A stretch of DNA of 64,000 bases from Nostoc calcicola FACHB-3891 (GCF_014697355.1 NZ_JACJRQ010000001.1:124001-188000); one strand, 5' to 3'. Numbered from the stretch's first letter, positions 9,111 to 18,357 are shown. Numbers and translations: made by a program. Notes: a model not told the origin generated them from the letters alone.

Positions 9111-9935
9111 TCAAAATAACGCCCAATTGCCTTTCACAAACTCTCGAATATCCATCGCTACATCCCCAGCACAAGATTGTGGTAAGTCATTTCCAGCATG
9201 GGCAATCATTTTCAACTCGATTTTTGGAGTTAGTTGGGCATAAACTTGACTCTTGGCTAAAGCATCTGGTGTATCAAGGCCACCTTGTAAAATTAACACT
9301 GGGACTTCGATCGCGTAAAGCCGTTTTTGTAATAATTCCGCCTCAATTTCTGCTTGTCGCCGTTTGAAAAGCAACTGACAAGCTATCGGGTAACGCAACA
9401 AATCTTGACGTAATTGCAAATCCTGTGTAATTTTTTCATGCCAACCCAGGATTTTAGTTAAGGTAATTAGCGATCGCAACAATTTAATCACTAATGGTGA
9501 ATAATTCAATAATCGCCGCATCTTCCGACAATACTCTTCTTGCCCTGCTATCTCTACACCCTCAGGCGCTAACAACACCATACCATTAACTTTCTCTGGA
9601 TACTTTAGGGCATAGCTAGCAGCAATCCAAGCCCCAAGAGAATGCCCCACTAAATAAACTTTTTCTAGCTTGACAGCTTGCACGAACTCAGCTAGACACT
9701 CAACTTGTAAATCAATCGAATGATGAATATTAGGATTCTCCGACTCACCAAAGCCTAATAAATCAGGTGCGAAGCAATGGAAATTTTCTGCAAGAAACTC
9801 CATCACAGATAACCATTGACTGCTATCATTCCAAGCACCATGTAAAAAAATTACAGGAATTTCTGCACCGGCTTCACGCCAAAATAATAGCCCTTGAGAA
9901 AGCTTTCTTCGGGAGTTACGGAATAATGTATCCAT
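9111..9935 (-). CDS. Alpha/beta hydrolase
   Basis: 274 residues of the alpha/beta hydrolase fold. The oxyanion-hole motif FLHGAWNDSSQW is near residue 30. The nucleophile elbow VGHSLGAWIA places the catalytic Ser near residue 98. The likely acid lies after LILQGGLDTPDA near residue 220 and the catalytic His in MIAHAGNDLPQS near the C-terminus. The sequence resembles haloperoxidase or meta-cleavage-type hydrolases; substrate cannot be inferred. ATG start; it stands alone between a PEP-CTERM gene and a Nudix gene, all on the same strand but separated by non-coding gaps. Confidence 0.78.
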   Translation of the reverse strand: MDTLFRNSRRKLSQGLLFWREAGAEIPVIFLHGAWNDSSQWLSVMEFLAENFHCFAPDLLGFGESENPNIHHSIDLQVECLAEFVQAVKLEKVYLVGHSLGAWIAASYALKYPEKVNGMVLLAPEGVEIAGQEEYCRKMRRLLNYSPLVIKLLRSLITLTKILGWHEKITQDLQLRQDLLRYPIACQLLFKRRQAEIEAELLQKRLYAIEVPVLILQGGLDTPDALAKSQVYAQLTPKIELKMIAHAGNDLPQSCAGDVAMDIREFVKGNWALF

Positions 9936-9954
9936 TTTAATTTAGTAGTTAACC

Positions 9955-10065
9955 TTAGCACCATAATAAATAGTCATTAGTCATTGGTCATTAGTCATTA
10001 ATCTTTCGTGAACAAACAAAGGACAAATGACAAATGACAAATAACTAATAACTAATAACCAAATA
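9955..10065. repeat. STRR block of TAGTCATT / CAAATGA units
   Basis: Short tandem heptad-like repeats (TAGTCATTGGTCATTAGTCATT, then ACAAATGACAAATGAC and AACTAATAACTAATAAC) between two genes. The same family recurs at 10755-10840, 14225-14325, 16850-16885 and 48430-48515. Confidence 0.75.
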
Positions 10066-10068
10066 TTA

Positions 10069-10563
10069 TTATGCCAATGTTGTCAAGCCATTCAAGTAGT
10101 CTTGCAACTGTCGAGTATGGTCGTGAGACATCTCTCCTGGAGGTAGAAAGTTGAGATCGAAAGCTTGGATTTCCATCACTTCCAAAACATCTTTAACTTC
10201 CATTGTCCCACGTACTTCAGCTTCAACCACAACACAAATTGAATGCATTCTAGGATCGCGGTCTGGAGAGGAGTAAACCCCTACTAAACGGTTGATTTTC
10301 ACTAATTCGAGTCCAGTTTCCTCCATCAATTCCCGGCGGACTGTGTTGGGAACATCTTCTCCCCAATCCACAATACCTCCAGGTAATGACCAAAGGCCAT
10401 TGTCGCGCCGTCGGATCAGTACGATCCGACCATCAGGTAAAATTGGGATGATACTAGTCCCAGTAATGGGATGACGAAATATAATACCCAATACTGTTTG
10501 TCCAATACGCCATAAGTTACGTGTGGACTGGACAGCTGAAGGAAAAAAAGCAATAACGTTCAA
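10069..10563 (-). CDS. Nudix hydrolase
   Basis: 164 residues with a complete Nudix box: GGIVDWGEDVPNTVRRELMEETGLE, which fits G-x5-E-x7-R-E-U-x-E-E-x-G-U at about residues 66-88. These enzymes hydrolyse nucleoside diphosphates linked to another moiety; substrate is not predictable. The frame begins at TTG (read as Met) and no closer ATG precedes the conserved core, so the exact start is uncertain. It has the same direction as the upstream and downstream genes, but a repeat block separates it from the hydrolase gene. Confidence 0.75.
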   Translation of the reverse strand: MNVIAFFPSAVQSTRNLWRIGQTVLGIIFRHPITGTSIIPILPDGRIVLIRRRDNGLWSLPGGIVDWGEDVPNTVRRELMEETGLELVKINRLVGVYSSPDRDPRMHSICVVVEAEVRGTMEVKDVLEVMEIQAFDLNFLPPGEMSHDHTRQLQDYLNGLTTLA

Positions 10564-10925
10564 TCTTCAAAATTAATGTGTTGTATTTAATATTTCTCTA
10601 CCACTGACATCGGCTCAACTAATTAAAATTATGTCGAGTTTTATTTTATACAAAAATGTTTGTGGTTTGAGATTTAATTCCCACGATTTACGTAGAACAC
10701 TCCCAATTCTAACATCAAGTTTCCAAACAAGCACTGTATTTATATATACATAATATTTGTTATTAGTTATTAGTTCTTTGTCCTTTGTTTATTCAGTAAT
10801 GACCAATAACTAATGACAAAGGACAAATGACCAATCATTTAGTAATCTACATATATTTGAGATATTTAAATCTCAGAAACAATATTTTTTATCTAGGCTG
10901 CCAGCCAGATAATTCAATATTATTA
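10564..10925. other. Intergenic region with STRR block
   Basis: No coding frame. Bases 10755-10840 are tandem repeats of the TTAGTTATTAGT / TTTGTCCTTTG family, partly self-complementary (CTTTGTCC against GGACAAAG). The remainder is AT-rich and probably carries divergent promoters for the leftward Nudix gene and the rightward small protein gene. Confidence 0.5.
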
Positions 10926-10955
10926 TTGACATAATAAGGTTGAATGCGGTAGACT
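10926..10955 (+). promoter_or_regulatory. Putative sigma-70 promoter of small basic protein
   Basis: TTGACA at 10926-10931 and TAGACT at 10950-10955 are separated by 18 bases, about 125 bases upstream of the ATG at 11079. Consensus-like -35 with an imperfect -10. Confidence 0.4.
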
Positions 10956-11078
10956 AGAACACTGTTTAAAGCGTATAGATTAGTCACTAGGCTACAAGTA
11001 TATCAATAACATTAGTAGCTGATATTGCCTACGTTATGCCTAGTTGCGATTTTTTTGTTGTTTATTAATGAGGTGAAC

Positions 11079-11243
11079 ATGGCTAAGCGCCGTAACCCGA
11101 AAAAAGAAAAGGCGCTACGGAACCAGGCATATGCCCGGAAGTTTCGTAAACGGACTACCACAGGAAGAATGCAAAGAAGGTTCCAACAAAGACCACCGAA
11201 GAGTGAGGAAGATGAGGGCGCAGCAGCAATTGATGCTGAGTAA
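11079..11243 (+). CDS. Small highly basic conserved protein
   Basis: 54 residues: MAKRRNPKKEKALRNQAYAR, then an Arg-rich middle and an acidic C-terminus (SEEDEGAAAIDAE). I place the start at 11079 and not at the upstream in-frame ATG because GAGGTG lies just before it and the upstream residues are hydrophobic and unlike the rest. Basic body plus acidic tail suggests a nucleic-acid or ribosome binder, but that is inference. I recall similar short proteins in many cyanobacteria but no named function. Confidence 0.65.
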   Translation: MAKRRNPKKEKALRNQAYARKFRKRTTTGRMQRRFQQRPPKSEEDEGAAAIDAE

Positions 11244-11319
11244 GTTGCCTGTTAATATACTTACTTTTTAAGTCTTTTAGAATTTGGGGGCGTACACTTG
11301 TACGCCCTCAATTATTTTG

Positions 11320-11505
11320 GATTTTGGGGAGTAGGGAGTCGGGAGTCGGGAATGGGGCATTGGGGACTGGGGAAGAGGTGTGTCCGGTGTTGGAGGAAGG
11401 GGAGGAAGCATAAATTCTCTTTCCCCATTCTCTTTCCCCCCACACTCCCTCATCCCCCTCATCCCCCTCATCCCCCCACTCCCTACTCCCTCTCTTCCCC
11501 AATTT
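11320..11505. repeat. STRR block downstream of argH
   Basis: GGGAGTCGGGAGTCGGG-type and CATCCCCCTCATCCCCCTCATCC-type short repeats, partly complementary to each other, fill the space between the convergent small-protein gene and argH. Confidence 0.7.
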
Positions 11506-12877
11506 CAGCGCGGGCGGCTATGAGTGCTTCACGTACCTGTGTAAAGCCGGTGCCACCGTAACTGTTGCGGGCAGCCACGACTTGGCGGGGGGATATGGCT
11601 TGATAAATATCTGGGGCAAATGCTGGATGTAGTTGTTGCCACTCGTCCAATGTCAAATCTTTCAGGAGTTTACCTGCGGCAATACTGGTTTTTACGACTT
11701 TACCCACGAGATTGTAAGCTTCCCGGAAAGGGACACCCCGTGCTGCTAGATAATCTGCGACATCGGTGGCATTGGAAAAATCTTCGGTTACGGCTTCGGC
11801 TAAGCGCTGGGTACGAAATTCTAAGCCTTCCCCTAGCAAAATTGTCATTGCTTCTAGAGAGGCTTTGACCGTATTGACGCTATCAAATAAACCTTCTTTA
11901 TCTTCTTGCAGGTCTTTGTTATATGCCAGGGGTAACCCTTTCATAATCACCAGCATTGCCTGGAGATGACCGAATACACGCCCTGTTTTTCCCCGCACCA
12001 ATTCTGGGACATCGGGATTTTTCTTTTGGGGCATGATACTGGAACCAGTTGCACAGCTATCTTTGAGGGTGACAAAGCGAAATTCTTCAGATGACCAAAG
12101 AATCACTTCTTCTGCAAGGCGGCTGAGGTGAACCATGATTATGCTAGCAGCACACAAGAATTCGATCGCAAAATCGCGATCGCTCACTCCATCGAGGCTA
12201 TTAGCATAAATTTTGTCAAAACTCAATAGTTTGGCTGTGTAATGGCGGTCAATGGGGAAAGTAGTTCCGGCTAAAGCACCACATCCCAAAGGTGAAATAT
12301 TCACGCGGCGAGAAACATCACTGAGGCGTTCCCAATCGCGTTGTGCCATTTGAAAGTATGCCAGGAGATGGTGAGCTAAACTCACAGGTTGGGCGCGTTG
12401 CAGATGTGTATAGCCAGGAATTAAAGTTTCAACGTGTTTTTCAGCTATATTTAGCAGAATATCTTGAAATTGCCGCAATTGGCTTTTGATTTGTTGGATT
12501 TGGTCGCGGAGGTAGAGTCTAGTATCGGTGCCAACTTGGTCATTACGCGATCGCGCTGTATGCAGTTTTTTACCCACATCGCCGACAATTTCCGTCAATC
12601 GTCGTTCAACTGCAAAATGCACATCCTCAGCATCCACACCAGGCTGAAATTTTCCCTGGCGGTACTCTTGGCGAACTTCTTCTAACCCTGCAACTAGTTG
12701 CTCACCTTCTTCTTTGGAGATAATGCCCGTGTGAGCTAGCATCTTCGCATGAGCTTGAGAACCAGTCAAGTCATATTCGATTAATTCAATATCAAAATTT
12801 ATACTGGCATTAAAACGAGCGATCGCTGGATGTAATGCTGATTCAAACCGCTGACTCCAAGTTTGTTCTTTAGTCAT
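11483..12877 (-). CDS. argH: Argininosuccinate lyase
   Basis: 464 residues of the fumarase/aspartase superfamily. ArgH splits argininosuccinate to arginine and fumarate, the last step of arginine synthesis. The family signature [12 protein letters not shown] is near residue 283 with the catalytic Ser inside it. Other conserved blocks are [31 protein letters not shown] and [20 protein letters not shown]. Length is normal for the family. ATG start. The C-terminal end borders a repeat block ([16 protein letters not shown]). It supplies arginine, the side-chain residue of the cyanophycin made by cphA elsewhere in the window. Confidence 0.95.
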   Translation of the reverse strand: MTKEQTWSQRFESALHPAIARFNASINFDIELIEYDLTGSQAHAKMLAHTGIISKEEGEQLVAGLEEVRQEYRQGKFQPGVDAEDVHFAVERRLTEIVGDVGKKLHTARSRNDQVGTDTRLYLRDQIQQIKSQLRQFQDILLNIAEKHVETLIPGYTHLQRAQPVSLAHHLLAYFQMAQRDWERLSDVSRRVNISPLGCGALAGTTFPIDRHYTAKLLSFDKIYANSLDGVSDRDFAIEFLCAASIIMVHLSRLAEEVILWSSEEFRFVTLKDSCATGSSIMPQKKNPDVPELVRGKTGRVFGHLQAMLVIMKGLPLAYNKDLQEDKEGLFDSVNTVKASLEAMTILLGEGLEFRTQRLAEAVTEDFSNATDVADYLAARGVPFREAYNLVGKVVKTSIAAGKLLKDLTLDEWQQLHPAFAPDIYQAISPRQVVAARNSYGGTGFTQVREALIAARAEIGEERE

Positions 12878-12893
12878 AGATATGAGGGGAATG

Positions 12894-13032
12894 AGGGAGA
12901 GTTAGGAGTTAGGAGTTAGGAGTTAAGAGTTATAAATTTTTGACTTCTAACTCTGTACAGACGCGATTAATCGCGTCTCTACTTCTAACTCTTGTACAGA
13001 CGCGATTAATCGCGTCTCTACTCCTAACTTTT
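12894..13032. repeat. STRR block and two copies of a GACGCGATTAATCGCGTC palindrome
   Basis: AGTTAGGAGTTAGGAGTTAGG units are followed by two tandem copies of a palindrome, GACGCGATTAATCGCGTC, each preceded by TGTACA and followed by TCTACT. The same palindrome occurs at 50863-50885. Related GTAGAGACG...CGTCTCTAC palindromes with other centres are at 37540-37570, 37594-37622 and 60160-60187. Confidence 0.8.
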
Positions 13033-13036
13033 AAAT

Positions 13037-13243
13037 TTAACCGTAGCTAGTTAGATTCCGAATGATATAGCCAATGACTAAACCAATCAACAATGCCCAC
13101 ACTTGACCTGTTTGTATAAAATGGTTCCAAGATTTTTGCATCTGACCCATCAAATCTGGGTCAGTAATTGTTTGGGCTAGTACTGTCAAATTTACAGGCA
13201 AATTCCAAAGAAACTGAGATATCAAATCGCTGTAATGGCTCAT
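13037..13243 (-). CDS. Small membrane protein, unknown
   Basis: 68 residues, ATG start. A polar N-terminal part (MSHYSDLISQFLWNLPVNLT) is followed by an amphipathic middle and one C-terminal transmembrane segment (VWALLIGLVIGYIIRNLTSY). Composition and a plausible helix pattern suggest a real gene in the same direction as argH and larB. I do not recognise the family. It could be a thylakoid or plasma-membrane anchored small protein. Confidence 0.5.
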   Translation of the reverse strand: MSHYSDLISQFLWNLPVNLTVLAQTITDPDLMGQMQKSWNHFIQTGQVWALLIGLVIGYIIRNLTSYG

Positions 13244-13452
13244 ATTTGGTGATTGAGGAGTTGGTTAGCAAATTTCAGTCTCAGTTTATTTATGAAAAAA
13301 TTACTGATACAGCAGATTTCAAGGAAAGTGAAATACATCACGATTCGTCTGTTACCCAGGTATAAAGCGTGTTTTACTCCTGAATTCTGTATTCTGAATT
13401 CTGAATTCTGCTGTAAATACTGAAATCTTGGGTATGACTTTAATGTCTTAAC

Positions 13453-14241
13453 TCAAGATTCAAGGGATGCCAACCGCAATTTCTCGGCTGTCCGCAAAAT
13501 TTGCCCTGCCAAAACTGCTGCGCCAAAACCATTATCGATATTCACTACACCTACTCCTGCTGCACAAGAGTTGAGCATTGTCAAGAGTGGTGCTAAACCG
13601 CCAAAACTTGCACCATAACCAATGCTGGTGGGTACGGCTATCACGGGACAATTCGCTAAACCAGCAACAACGCTGGGTAAAGCGCCTTCCATCCCCGCCA
13701 CGACAATTAACACCGATGCCGAATCGATGAAGTGACGATTACTTAATAAACGGTGAATCCCTGCAACGCCCACATCCCAGAGGCGCTGTACTCGAAAACC
13801 AGAAAGTTCAGCGGTGATGGCGGCTTCTTCCGCAACGGCTAAATCGGCGGTACCAGCAGAAAGAATGCCGATTTCGCCGTGAAATTGTGGTTCGATGATA
13901 GGAGGAGCGATCGCACAAATTCGCGCCAATTCGTAATATCGCAAACCAGTAACTTTTGCTTGCAGTGCGCCATAAACTGCACTTTCAATGCGAGTCGCCA
14001 TCACAACTGGGTTGCGGAGGCGCATCACCTCGATAATTTGAGCAATTTGATCGGGTGTTTTCCCAGGGCCCCAAATTACCTCCGGGAAACCGGTTCTGAT
14101 TTGGCGATGGTGGTCAATTTTGGCAAATTCACCCACACTTTCATAGGTTAAGTCTTTGAGAGAGTCTAAGGCTATATCTGGAGAAACTTTACCATTGGCA
14201 ACCGCTTCTAAGAGCGATCGCAAATTTTTTTCATTGGTCAT
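13453..14241 (-). CDS. larB: Nickel pincer cofactor biosynthesis protein LarB
   Basis: About 262 residues of the LarB/PurE-like family. In lactobacilli LarB carboxylates and hydrolyses nicotinic acid adenine dinucleotide in making the nickel-pincer cofactor. Conserved parts: LDSLKDLTYESVGEFAKIDHHR, GFPEVIWGPGKTPDQI and the PurE-like core TAELSGFRVQRLWDVGVAGIHRLL, VVAGMEGALPSVVAGLA, VPTSIGYGASFGG. The frame is open to a TTG at 14283, but those extra residues (TNDKLQRTKDKAQ) are translated from a CAAATGACAAAGGAC repeat, so I use ATG 14239-14241. No larA, larC or larE is visible; in cyanobacteria the role of isolated larB is unclear. Confidence 0.85.
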   Translation of the reverse strand: MTNEKNLRSLLEAVANGKVSPDIALDSLKDLTYESVGEFAKIDHHRQIRTGFPEVIWGPGKTPDQIAQIIEVMRLRNPVVMATRIESAVYGALQAKVTGLRYYELARICAIAPPIIEPQFHGEIGILSAGTADLAVAEEAAITAELSGFRVQRLWDVGVAGIHRLLSNRHFIDSASVLIVVAGMEGALPSVVAGLANCPVIAVPTSIGYGASFGGLAPLLTMLNSCAAGVGVVNIDNGFGAAVLAGQILRTAEKLRLASLES

Positions 14242-14315
14242 TTGTGCTTTGTCCTTTGTCCTTTGTAATTTATCATTTGTCAAATAACTAATGACTAATG
14301 ACCAATGACTAATGA

Positions 14316-16106
14316 CTAATCAGTTACTTTCAGTTCGTAGAGGTTCCAGAATGGTCCACCAAGAGCAGTATACCGAATCCCTTGGAAGCGATCGCGGACT
14401 CCTTGCAAATTCAATCTTTCCACCAAATGAATAAACGGCAACTGTTCTGAAGCGATGCGCTGATATTCGTAGTAAATTTCTTTCCGCTTGTTTTCATCTA
14501 ATACCTGTGCGCCTTTAATATAAAGGCTATCAATTTGTTTTTCCCAATCAGAAACTTCCCAGCCAGTTAGCGGCGGATCTCCAGGTTGTGCCCCTTGATT
14601 AAATGCGTGAGATGCTCCAGCAATTCTCCAGATATTGCTAGCACCGTGGGGTTCAATACCCCCTCCAGCAAACCCTCCAAGGTAACAATCCCAATTTTGT
14701 GTAACTTTCAGTTTTTCTAAATAAGAATTGAAACTGAGGATTTGCAAATCAACCTGAATCCCGATTCTAGCGAGATCTCGTTGAATTTGAGCAGCCATAT
14801 CTCCTCTCACTTTTCTTTCGGAATTCGTCAAGAGTGTAAATCTGACTCGGTTGCCATCAGCATCCAAAAGTTGATTTTGGGCATTATATTTAAACCCAGC
14901 ATCTAACAGTAACTTTTTCGATTTTTCTGGTTCATAATTATATACCTTTAACCCTTTTTCTGGAGGAAGAAAGTAGGGACTTTTCACATAAACAAATGAA
15001 TTTTGTAACTCACCCAATCCTCGGTAAGCATTTATTTTCATTGTTTCGCGGTCTAGTGCATAGGCTATAGCCTGTCTAAATTCCTTTTGATTAAACCAGC
15101 GGGATTTGATGGGATCTACTAAAAAATTACCCTGAGAATTCTTAGCTTTATTGAGATTAAAAGAAATAAAAGTTGTACTTGTATCTGGTCCACCGTTATA
15201 AATTTTAAACTTCGCTCGTTTTTCTTCTCGTTTCAGCAAACTAAAACCTTCAGGAGGAATTTCTAAATCATCTAATTGTCCAGAGCGAAAACTAATCAAT
15301 TGGTTTTCAGTGGATTCAATAATTTGCCAAACAATACGCTCAATATAAGGCTGAGGATTCCCCTGAGCATCTTTGCGCCAGTAGTATGGATTCCGTCGAA
15401 ATATAACTCGCTGACTAGGAACATAACTTTCCATTACATAGGGGCCATTGCCAACAATTTGTTTCGGGTCAGTGCCTGTTCCCCACATAGAAATAAACTT
15501 AGGATTTCCACCAGATTCAGTTGTGCGAATCGCTTCCTGTAGAACGTGGGCTGGCATAATTGGGATACCACCTACATATCTTAAAAAAGGAGCAAATGGT
15601 TCTTGTATGGTGAATTCAACTCGACGTTCATCGATTTTTTTCACATTTGGTAAAGTGCCCTTTTCCCCAACTCTTAAAGCATCTTTTAAAGAAGTAGGAA
15701 TTTTCGGATTGAGGTAGATTTCGTTATAAGTAAAGACAACATCATCAGTAGTCATTGGCTTACCATCTGACCACTTAATTCCTTCTCGCAGGGTGATTAC
15801 AACCCGCTGTGCATCTTGAGAAACTTCCCAAGATTCTGCTAAACCAGGTTCTAGATTTGTAGTGATGGGATTTTCATTAATCAGTGAGTCATAGATAAAA
15901 CCAAAAACGCTGTATGCTGACTCATTCAGAGCATAATTAAAAGTTGAAGGTTCACTCAAAACTGCGGTAACGAGTTGTGGCACTTGAGCAGCTGCGGTTT
16001 TGAAGTTACTTGGGTTGCAGGCAGTAAGTGTGAATGCTATTGTTGAAGTCAGAATTATTGACAACCAAAAATGTTTAATTTTAAAAAAGATGGATGATGA
16101 TTTCAT
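14316..16106 (-). CDS. ABC transporter substrate-binding lipoprotein, family 5 (peptide type)
   Basis: About 596 residues of the SBP_bac_5 family, which binds oligopeptides, nickel or related ligands outside the membrane for an ABC importer. It has a lipoprotein signal peptide with lipobox LTAC (Cys near residue 30 from the chosen start). Family landmarks include LVTAVLSEPSTFNYAL, LEPGLAESWEVSQDAQRVVI, LREGIKWSDGKPMTTDDVVFTYN, GNGPYVMESYVPSQRV and FRQAIAYALDRETM. I chose ATG 16104-16106 (MKSSSIFFKIKHF) because it begins a canonical signal peptide; the upstream in-frame start is TTG. No permease or ATPase genes are adjacent. Ligand is unknown. Confidence 0.85.
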   Translation of the reverse strand: MKSSSIFFKIKHFWLSIILTSTIAFTLTACNPSNFKTAAAQVPQLVTAVLSEPSTFNYALNESAYSVFGFIYDSLINENPITTNLEPGLAESWEVSQDAQRVVITLREGIKWSDGKPMTTDDVVFTYNEIYLNPKIPTSLKDALRVGEKGTLPNVKKIDERRVEFTIQEPFAPFLRYVGGIPIMPAHVLQEAIRTTESGGNPKFISMWGTGTDPKQIVGNGPYVMESYVPSQRVIFRRNPYYWRKDAQGNPQPYIERIVWQIIESTENQLISFRSGQLDDLEIPPEGFSLLKREEKRAKFKIYNGGPDTSTTFISFNLNKAKNSQGNFLVDPIKSRWFNQKEFRQAIAYALDRETMKINAYRGLGELQNSFVYVKSPYFLPPEKGLKVYNYEPEKSKKLLLDAGFKYNAQNQLLDADGNRVRFTLLTNSERKVRGDMAAQIQRDLARIGIQVDLQILSFNSYLEKLKVTQNWDCYLGGFAGGGIEPHGASNIWRIAGASHAFNQGAQPGDPPLTGWEVSDWEKQIDSLYIKGAQVLDENKRKEIYYEYQRIASEQLPFIHLVERLNLQGVRDRFQGIRYTALGGPFWNLYELKVTD

Positions 16107-16372
16107 AGAATTAAATCTACTGTAATTGTGTCTAATTAGGGTCAATGCTCTGGGAGGTATAACGTGAGTTATTGCTGATACAAGATGGTTTGTAAATTAT
16201 TTTAAATTCGCCAATAATGCCCGAACAACCTAACTGGTCTTATTCATAAAAATGATAGTTCTAAAAAAGTAAAAAAAAGCGCAGCAGAGTTTGTTAATTA
16301 CTTTGCTTATCAATGATTTATTCTTCAAAAAAACCTCTAATATATTCTGTTTCTTTTGACATCATCCTATCG

Positions 16373-16855
16373 TTATTCTTGCAATAGTAAGACTACAGCA
16401 TAAGCACATATACCTTCTTCTCGTCCAACAGGACCTAATTTTTCATTGGTGGTAGCTTTGATACCAATTTGATTCGGTTCTAATTCTAAAACTGTTGCTA
16501 GTTTGTCGCGCATCTTGTGAATATGCGGTTTTAATTTTGGACGTTCTGCCACTACCACCGAGTCAATATTTCCCACCTGCCAACCTTGCTTCCGAATTAG
16601 TTGATTTACTTGAGTTAATAGTATTAAACTATCTGCTCCCGCCCATTGGGGATCGCTAGGGGGAAAATAATGACCAATATCCCCCAAAGATAATGCCCCA
16701 AGCATGGCATCCATAATGGCATGGGTAAGTACATCAGCATCACTGTGACCCAACAAACCGAGTTCATGGGGAATTTGAATTCCTCCTAAAATTAAAGCGC
16801 GATCGCTCACCAGTTGGTGAATATCGTAGCCGTTACCAATACGAATTTTAGTCAT
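16373..16855 (-). CDS. ispF: 2-C-methyl-D-erythritol 2,4-cyclodiphosphate synthase
   Basis: 160 residues, a normal length. IspF closes the cyclodiphosphate in the MEP isoprenoid pathway, which feeds carotenoid, phytol and quinone synthesis. Visible motifs: GNGYDIHQL (metal-binding D-x-H), [39 protein letters not shown] and the C-terminal [28 protein letters not shown] start. The gene lies downstream of trmD in the same direction, with a repeat-rich gap of 150 bases between them. Confidence 0.96.
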   Translation of the reverse strand: MTKIRIGNGYDIHQLVSDRALILGGIQIPHELGLLGHSDADVLTHAIMDAMLGALSLGDIGHYFPPSDPQWAGADSLILLTQVNQLIRKQGWQVGNIDSVVVAERPKLKPHIHKMRDKLATVLELEPNQIGIKATTNEKLGPVGREEGICAYAVVLLLQE

Positions 16856-17006
16856 TTGTCATTTGTCATTTGTCATTTGTCATCGGGAAGAGGCAGGGGA
16901 GCAGGGGGCGGGGGGCAGAGGGGAAGATTTTTTCCCCTGCTCCCTGCTCCCCTGCCTCCTCATCTCCCTCATCTCCCTCATCTCCCCCTGCCCCATTCCC
17001 CATTCC
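16853..17006. repeat. STRR block between trmD and ispF
   Basis: Tandem CATTTGTCATTTGTCATTTG, then GGCAGGGGAGCAGGGGGCGGGG and CTCATCTCCCTCATCTCCC units. A nearly identical composite block (same order, including GAAGAGGCAGGGG...GATTTTTTCCCC) recurs at 30000-30140 and 56135-56290, so it behaves as one dispersed composite repeat. Confidence 0.8.
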
Positions 17007-17708
17007 CTATTCCCCATTCCCCTTCCCCTCCTCCCATTTTTCCAGGAGATCGGGACGGCGATCGCGTGTTTTTTGAATTTGTTGTTCGTAACGCCAGCGT
17101 GCAATAGCAGCGTGATTTCCAGACAGCAATACCTCAGGCACTTTCAAGCCCCGAAAATTTGCTGGGCGAGTATATTGGGGATAGTCTAATAACCCCTCCT
17201 CAAAACTTTCTGCTGTCAAGGACTCTGTTTTGGCTACGGTTCCTGGTAAAAGACGCACTACGCCATTAATTAAAGCCATTGCTGGAATTTCACCACCAGT
17301 CAGAATAAAATCTCCTAAAGATACCTCACGAGTCACCAAATGCAGTACCCTGTCATCTACTCCTTCGTAATGCCCGCAAATCAGTACTAACTGATCGTAA
17401 TTTGTTGCTAATTCTCGCAACAAAGGTTGATTAATCGTTTGGCCTTGTGGACTCATCAAAATCACTTCTCTTCGAGGTAGAGTCGGCAGCGACTCCACAG
17501 CATTGAAGATTGGCTCTGGCTTCATTAGCATCCCTACGCCGCCACCGTAGGGTTCATCATCGACCTTACGGTGTTTGTCAGTTGTAAAGTCCCGCGGATT
17601 AATCAGATGCACTTGGGCAATCTGTTTGGCTAAGGCTTTACCCAGCAACCCAGAGTTGAGAACCGAGTGAAAACAGTCAGGAAAAAGTGTAACTATATCA
17701 AAACGCAC
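17007..17708 (-). CDS. trmD: tRNA (guanine-N1)-methyltransferase
   Basis: 233 residues of the SPOUT-class TrmD, which makes m1G37 in tRNA and prevents frameshifting. Motifs: MRFDIVTLFPDCF at the N-terminus, DDEPYGGGVGMLMKPEPIF, LICGHYEGVDDRVLH, the trefoil-knot SAM site EVSLGDFILTGGEIPAM and LDYPQYTRPANFRG. The start is GTG. The last residues (EEGKGNGE) run into a GC-rich repeat, so the native C-terminus may have been altered slightly. Confidence 0.95.
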   Translation of the reverse strand: MRFDIVTLFPDCFHSVLNSGLLGKALAKQIAQVHLINPRDFTTDKHRKVDDEPYGGGVGMLMKPEPIFNAVESLPTLPRREVILMSPQGQTINQPLLRELATNYDQLVLICGHYEGVDDRVLHLVTREVSLGDFILTGGEIPAMALINGVVRLLPGTVAKTESLTAESFEEGLLDYPQYTRPANFRGLKVPEVLLSGNHAAIARWRYEQQIQKTRDRRPDLLEKWEEGKGNGE

Positions 17709-17951
17709 AGTAATTCGTATTCAAGGACACTAATCTTAAATTTGAATGTCTAGCAAACACAAGAAGCCAATGTTGGGTCAAACTACAGTTAAACTTTATC
17801 AATAGTATCTAAAAGTACCAGGAGTCTTGGATTTTAGATGGGATCTAAAGTTTTTCTAATTACTTAATTTATGTTTAAATGTTGTCACAACTACATTTAA
17901 ATTAATAATCATATCAAGTTAACAACTTTCAGGATGCATCGAGCCAGCCTC

Positions 17952-18357
17952 AGAAAAAAGCGTGGTCTTACCTGTTCATCCCCAATGCCAAAGGGGAAAA
18001 CTGACAATTTCATGCCAGTTTATTCTCTGGACTCAAATGCTAGGCAAACAAGTCGGCAGAACCGACGGCACTTGCTAACCTTTGGGAATACTAAGGGCGA
18101 ACAACTTTGCGAAAGTTCAAGGGCGCAATGTCTCTCCAACGCACTGGCTCAAAAATGGGGGCAACCCCACCAAAGAAGTGTCCTCCCCAGCCTACTAAGT
18201 AAGGACTATTTTGCCAGTCTGGAAGTAGAAAGGTGAAAAACAAGGCGCTAGCAGCGGAGTTAGGGCAGCGGACACGTTTAAACTGAGGCATCGTGTGCGT
18301 TAAACAAGAATTTGGAACTGTAGCCCAGGAGAATCCAAACTTCACAAAAGTGTCCTC
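17952..18357 (+). ncRNA. Structured RNA candidate upstream of cphB (HEARO/omega-RNA-like?)
   Basis: About 400 GC-richer bases with a dense set of hairpins: 17980-17996 (CCCC/GGGG), 17998-18021 (AAACTG/CAGTTT), 18041-18077 (TAGGCAA/TTGCTA around GTCGG/CCGAC), 18079-18096, 18103-18117 (AACTTT/AAAGTT). A long stem, 18143-18156 with 18208-18218 (ACTGGC/GCCAGT, AAAAT/ATTTT), encloses a GNRA-capped hairpin (GGGG-GCAA-CCCC, 18157-18168) and GTCCT/AGGAC. GTTTAA/TTAAAC is at 18276-18305. The plus-strand frame here (100 codons) looks like a by-product. From memory the sequence resembles the HEARO RNAs of IscB elements, which often occur without an ORF in cyanobacteria; this is unverified. A cphB leader RNA is the alternative. 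Confidence 0.5.

Noticed and set aside
11298-11561. Frames of Pro/Ser/Gly-rich sequence near argH
   Set aside because: Arise from STRR DNA on both strands.
13453-14283. LarB with a longer N-terminus starting at TTG 14283
   Set aside because: The extra residues are encoded by an intergenic repeat; a later ATG fits the family better.
16863-17189. Several Pro/Ser-rich frames between ispF and trmD
   Set aside because: Translation of CTCATCTCC/CCCC repeats on the strand opposite trmD.
17934-18236. 100-codon plus-strand frame upstream of cphB
   Set aside because: It overlaps the dense hairpins, has low-complexity unconvincing composition and no ribosome site; I read the region as structured RNA.
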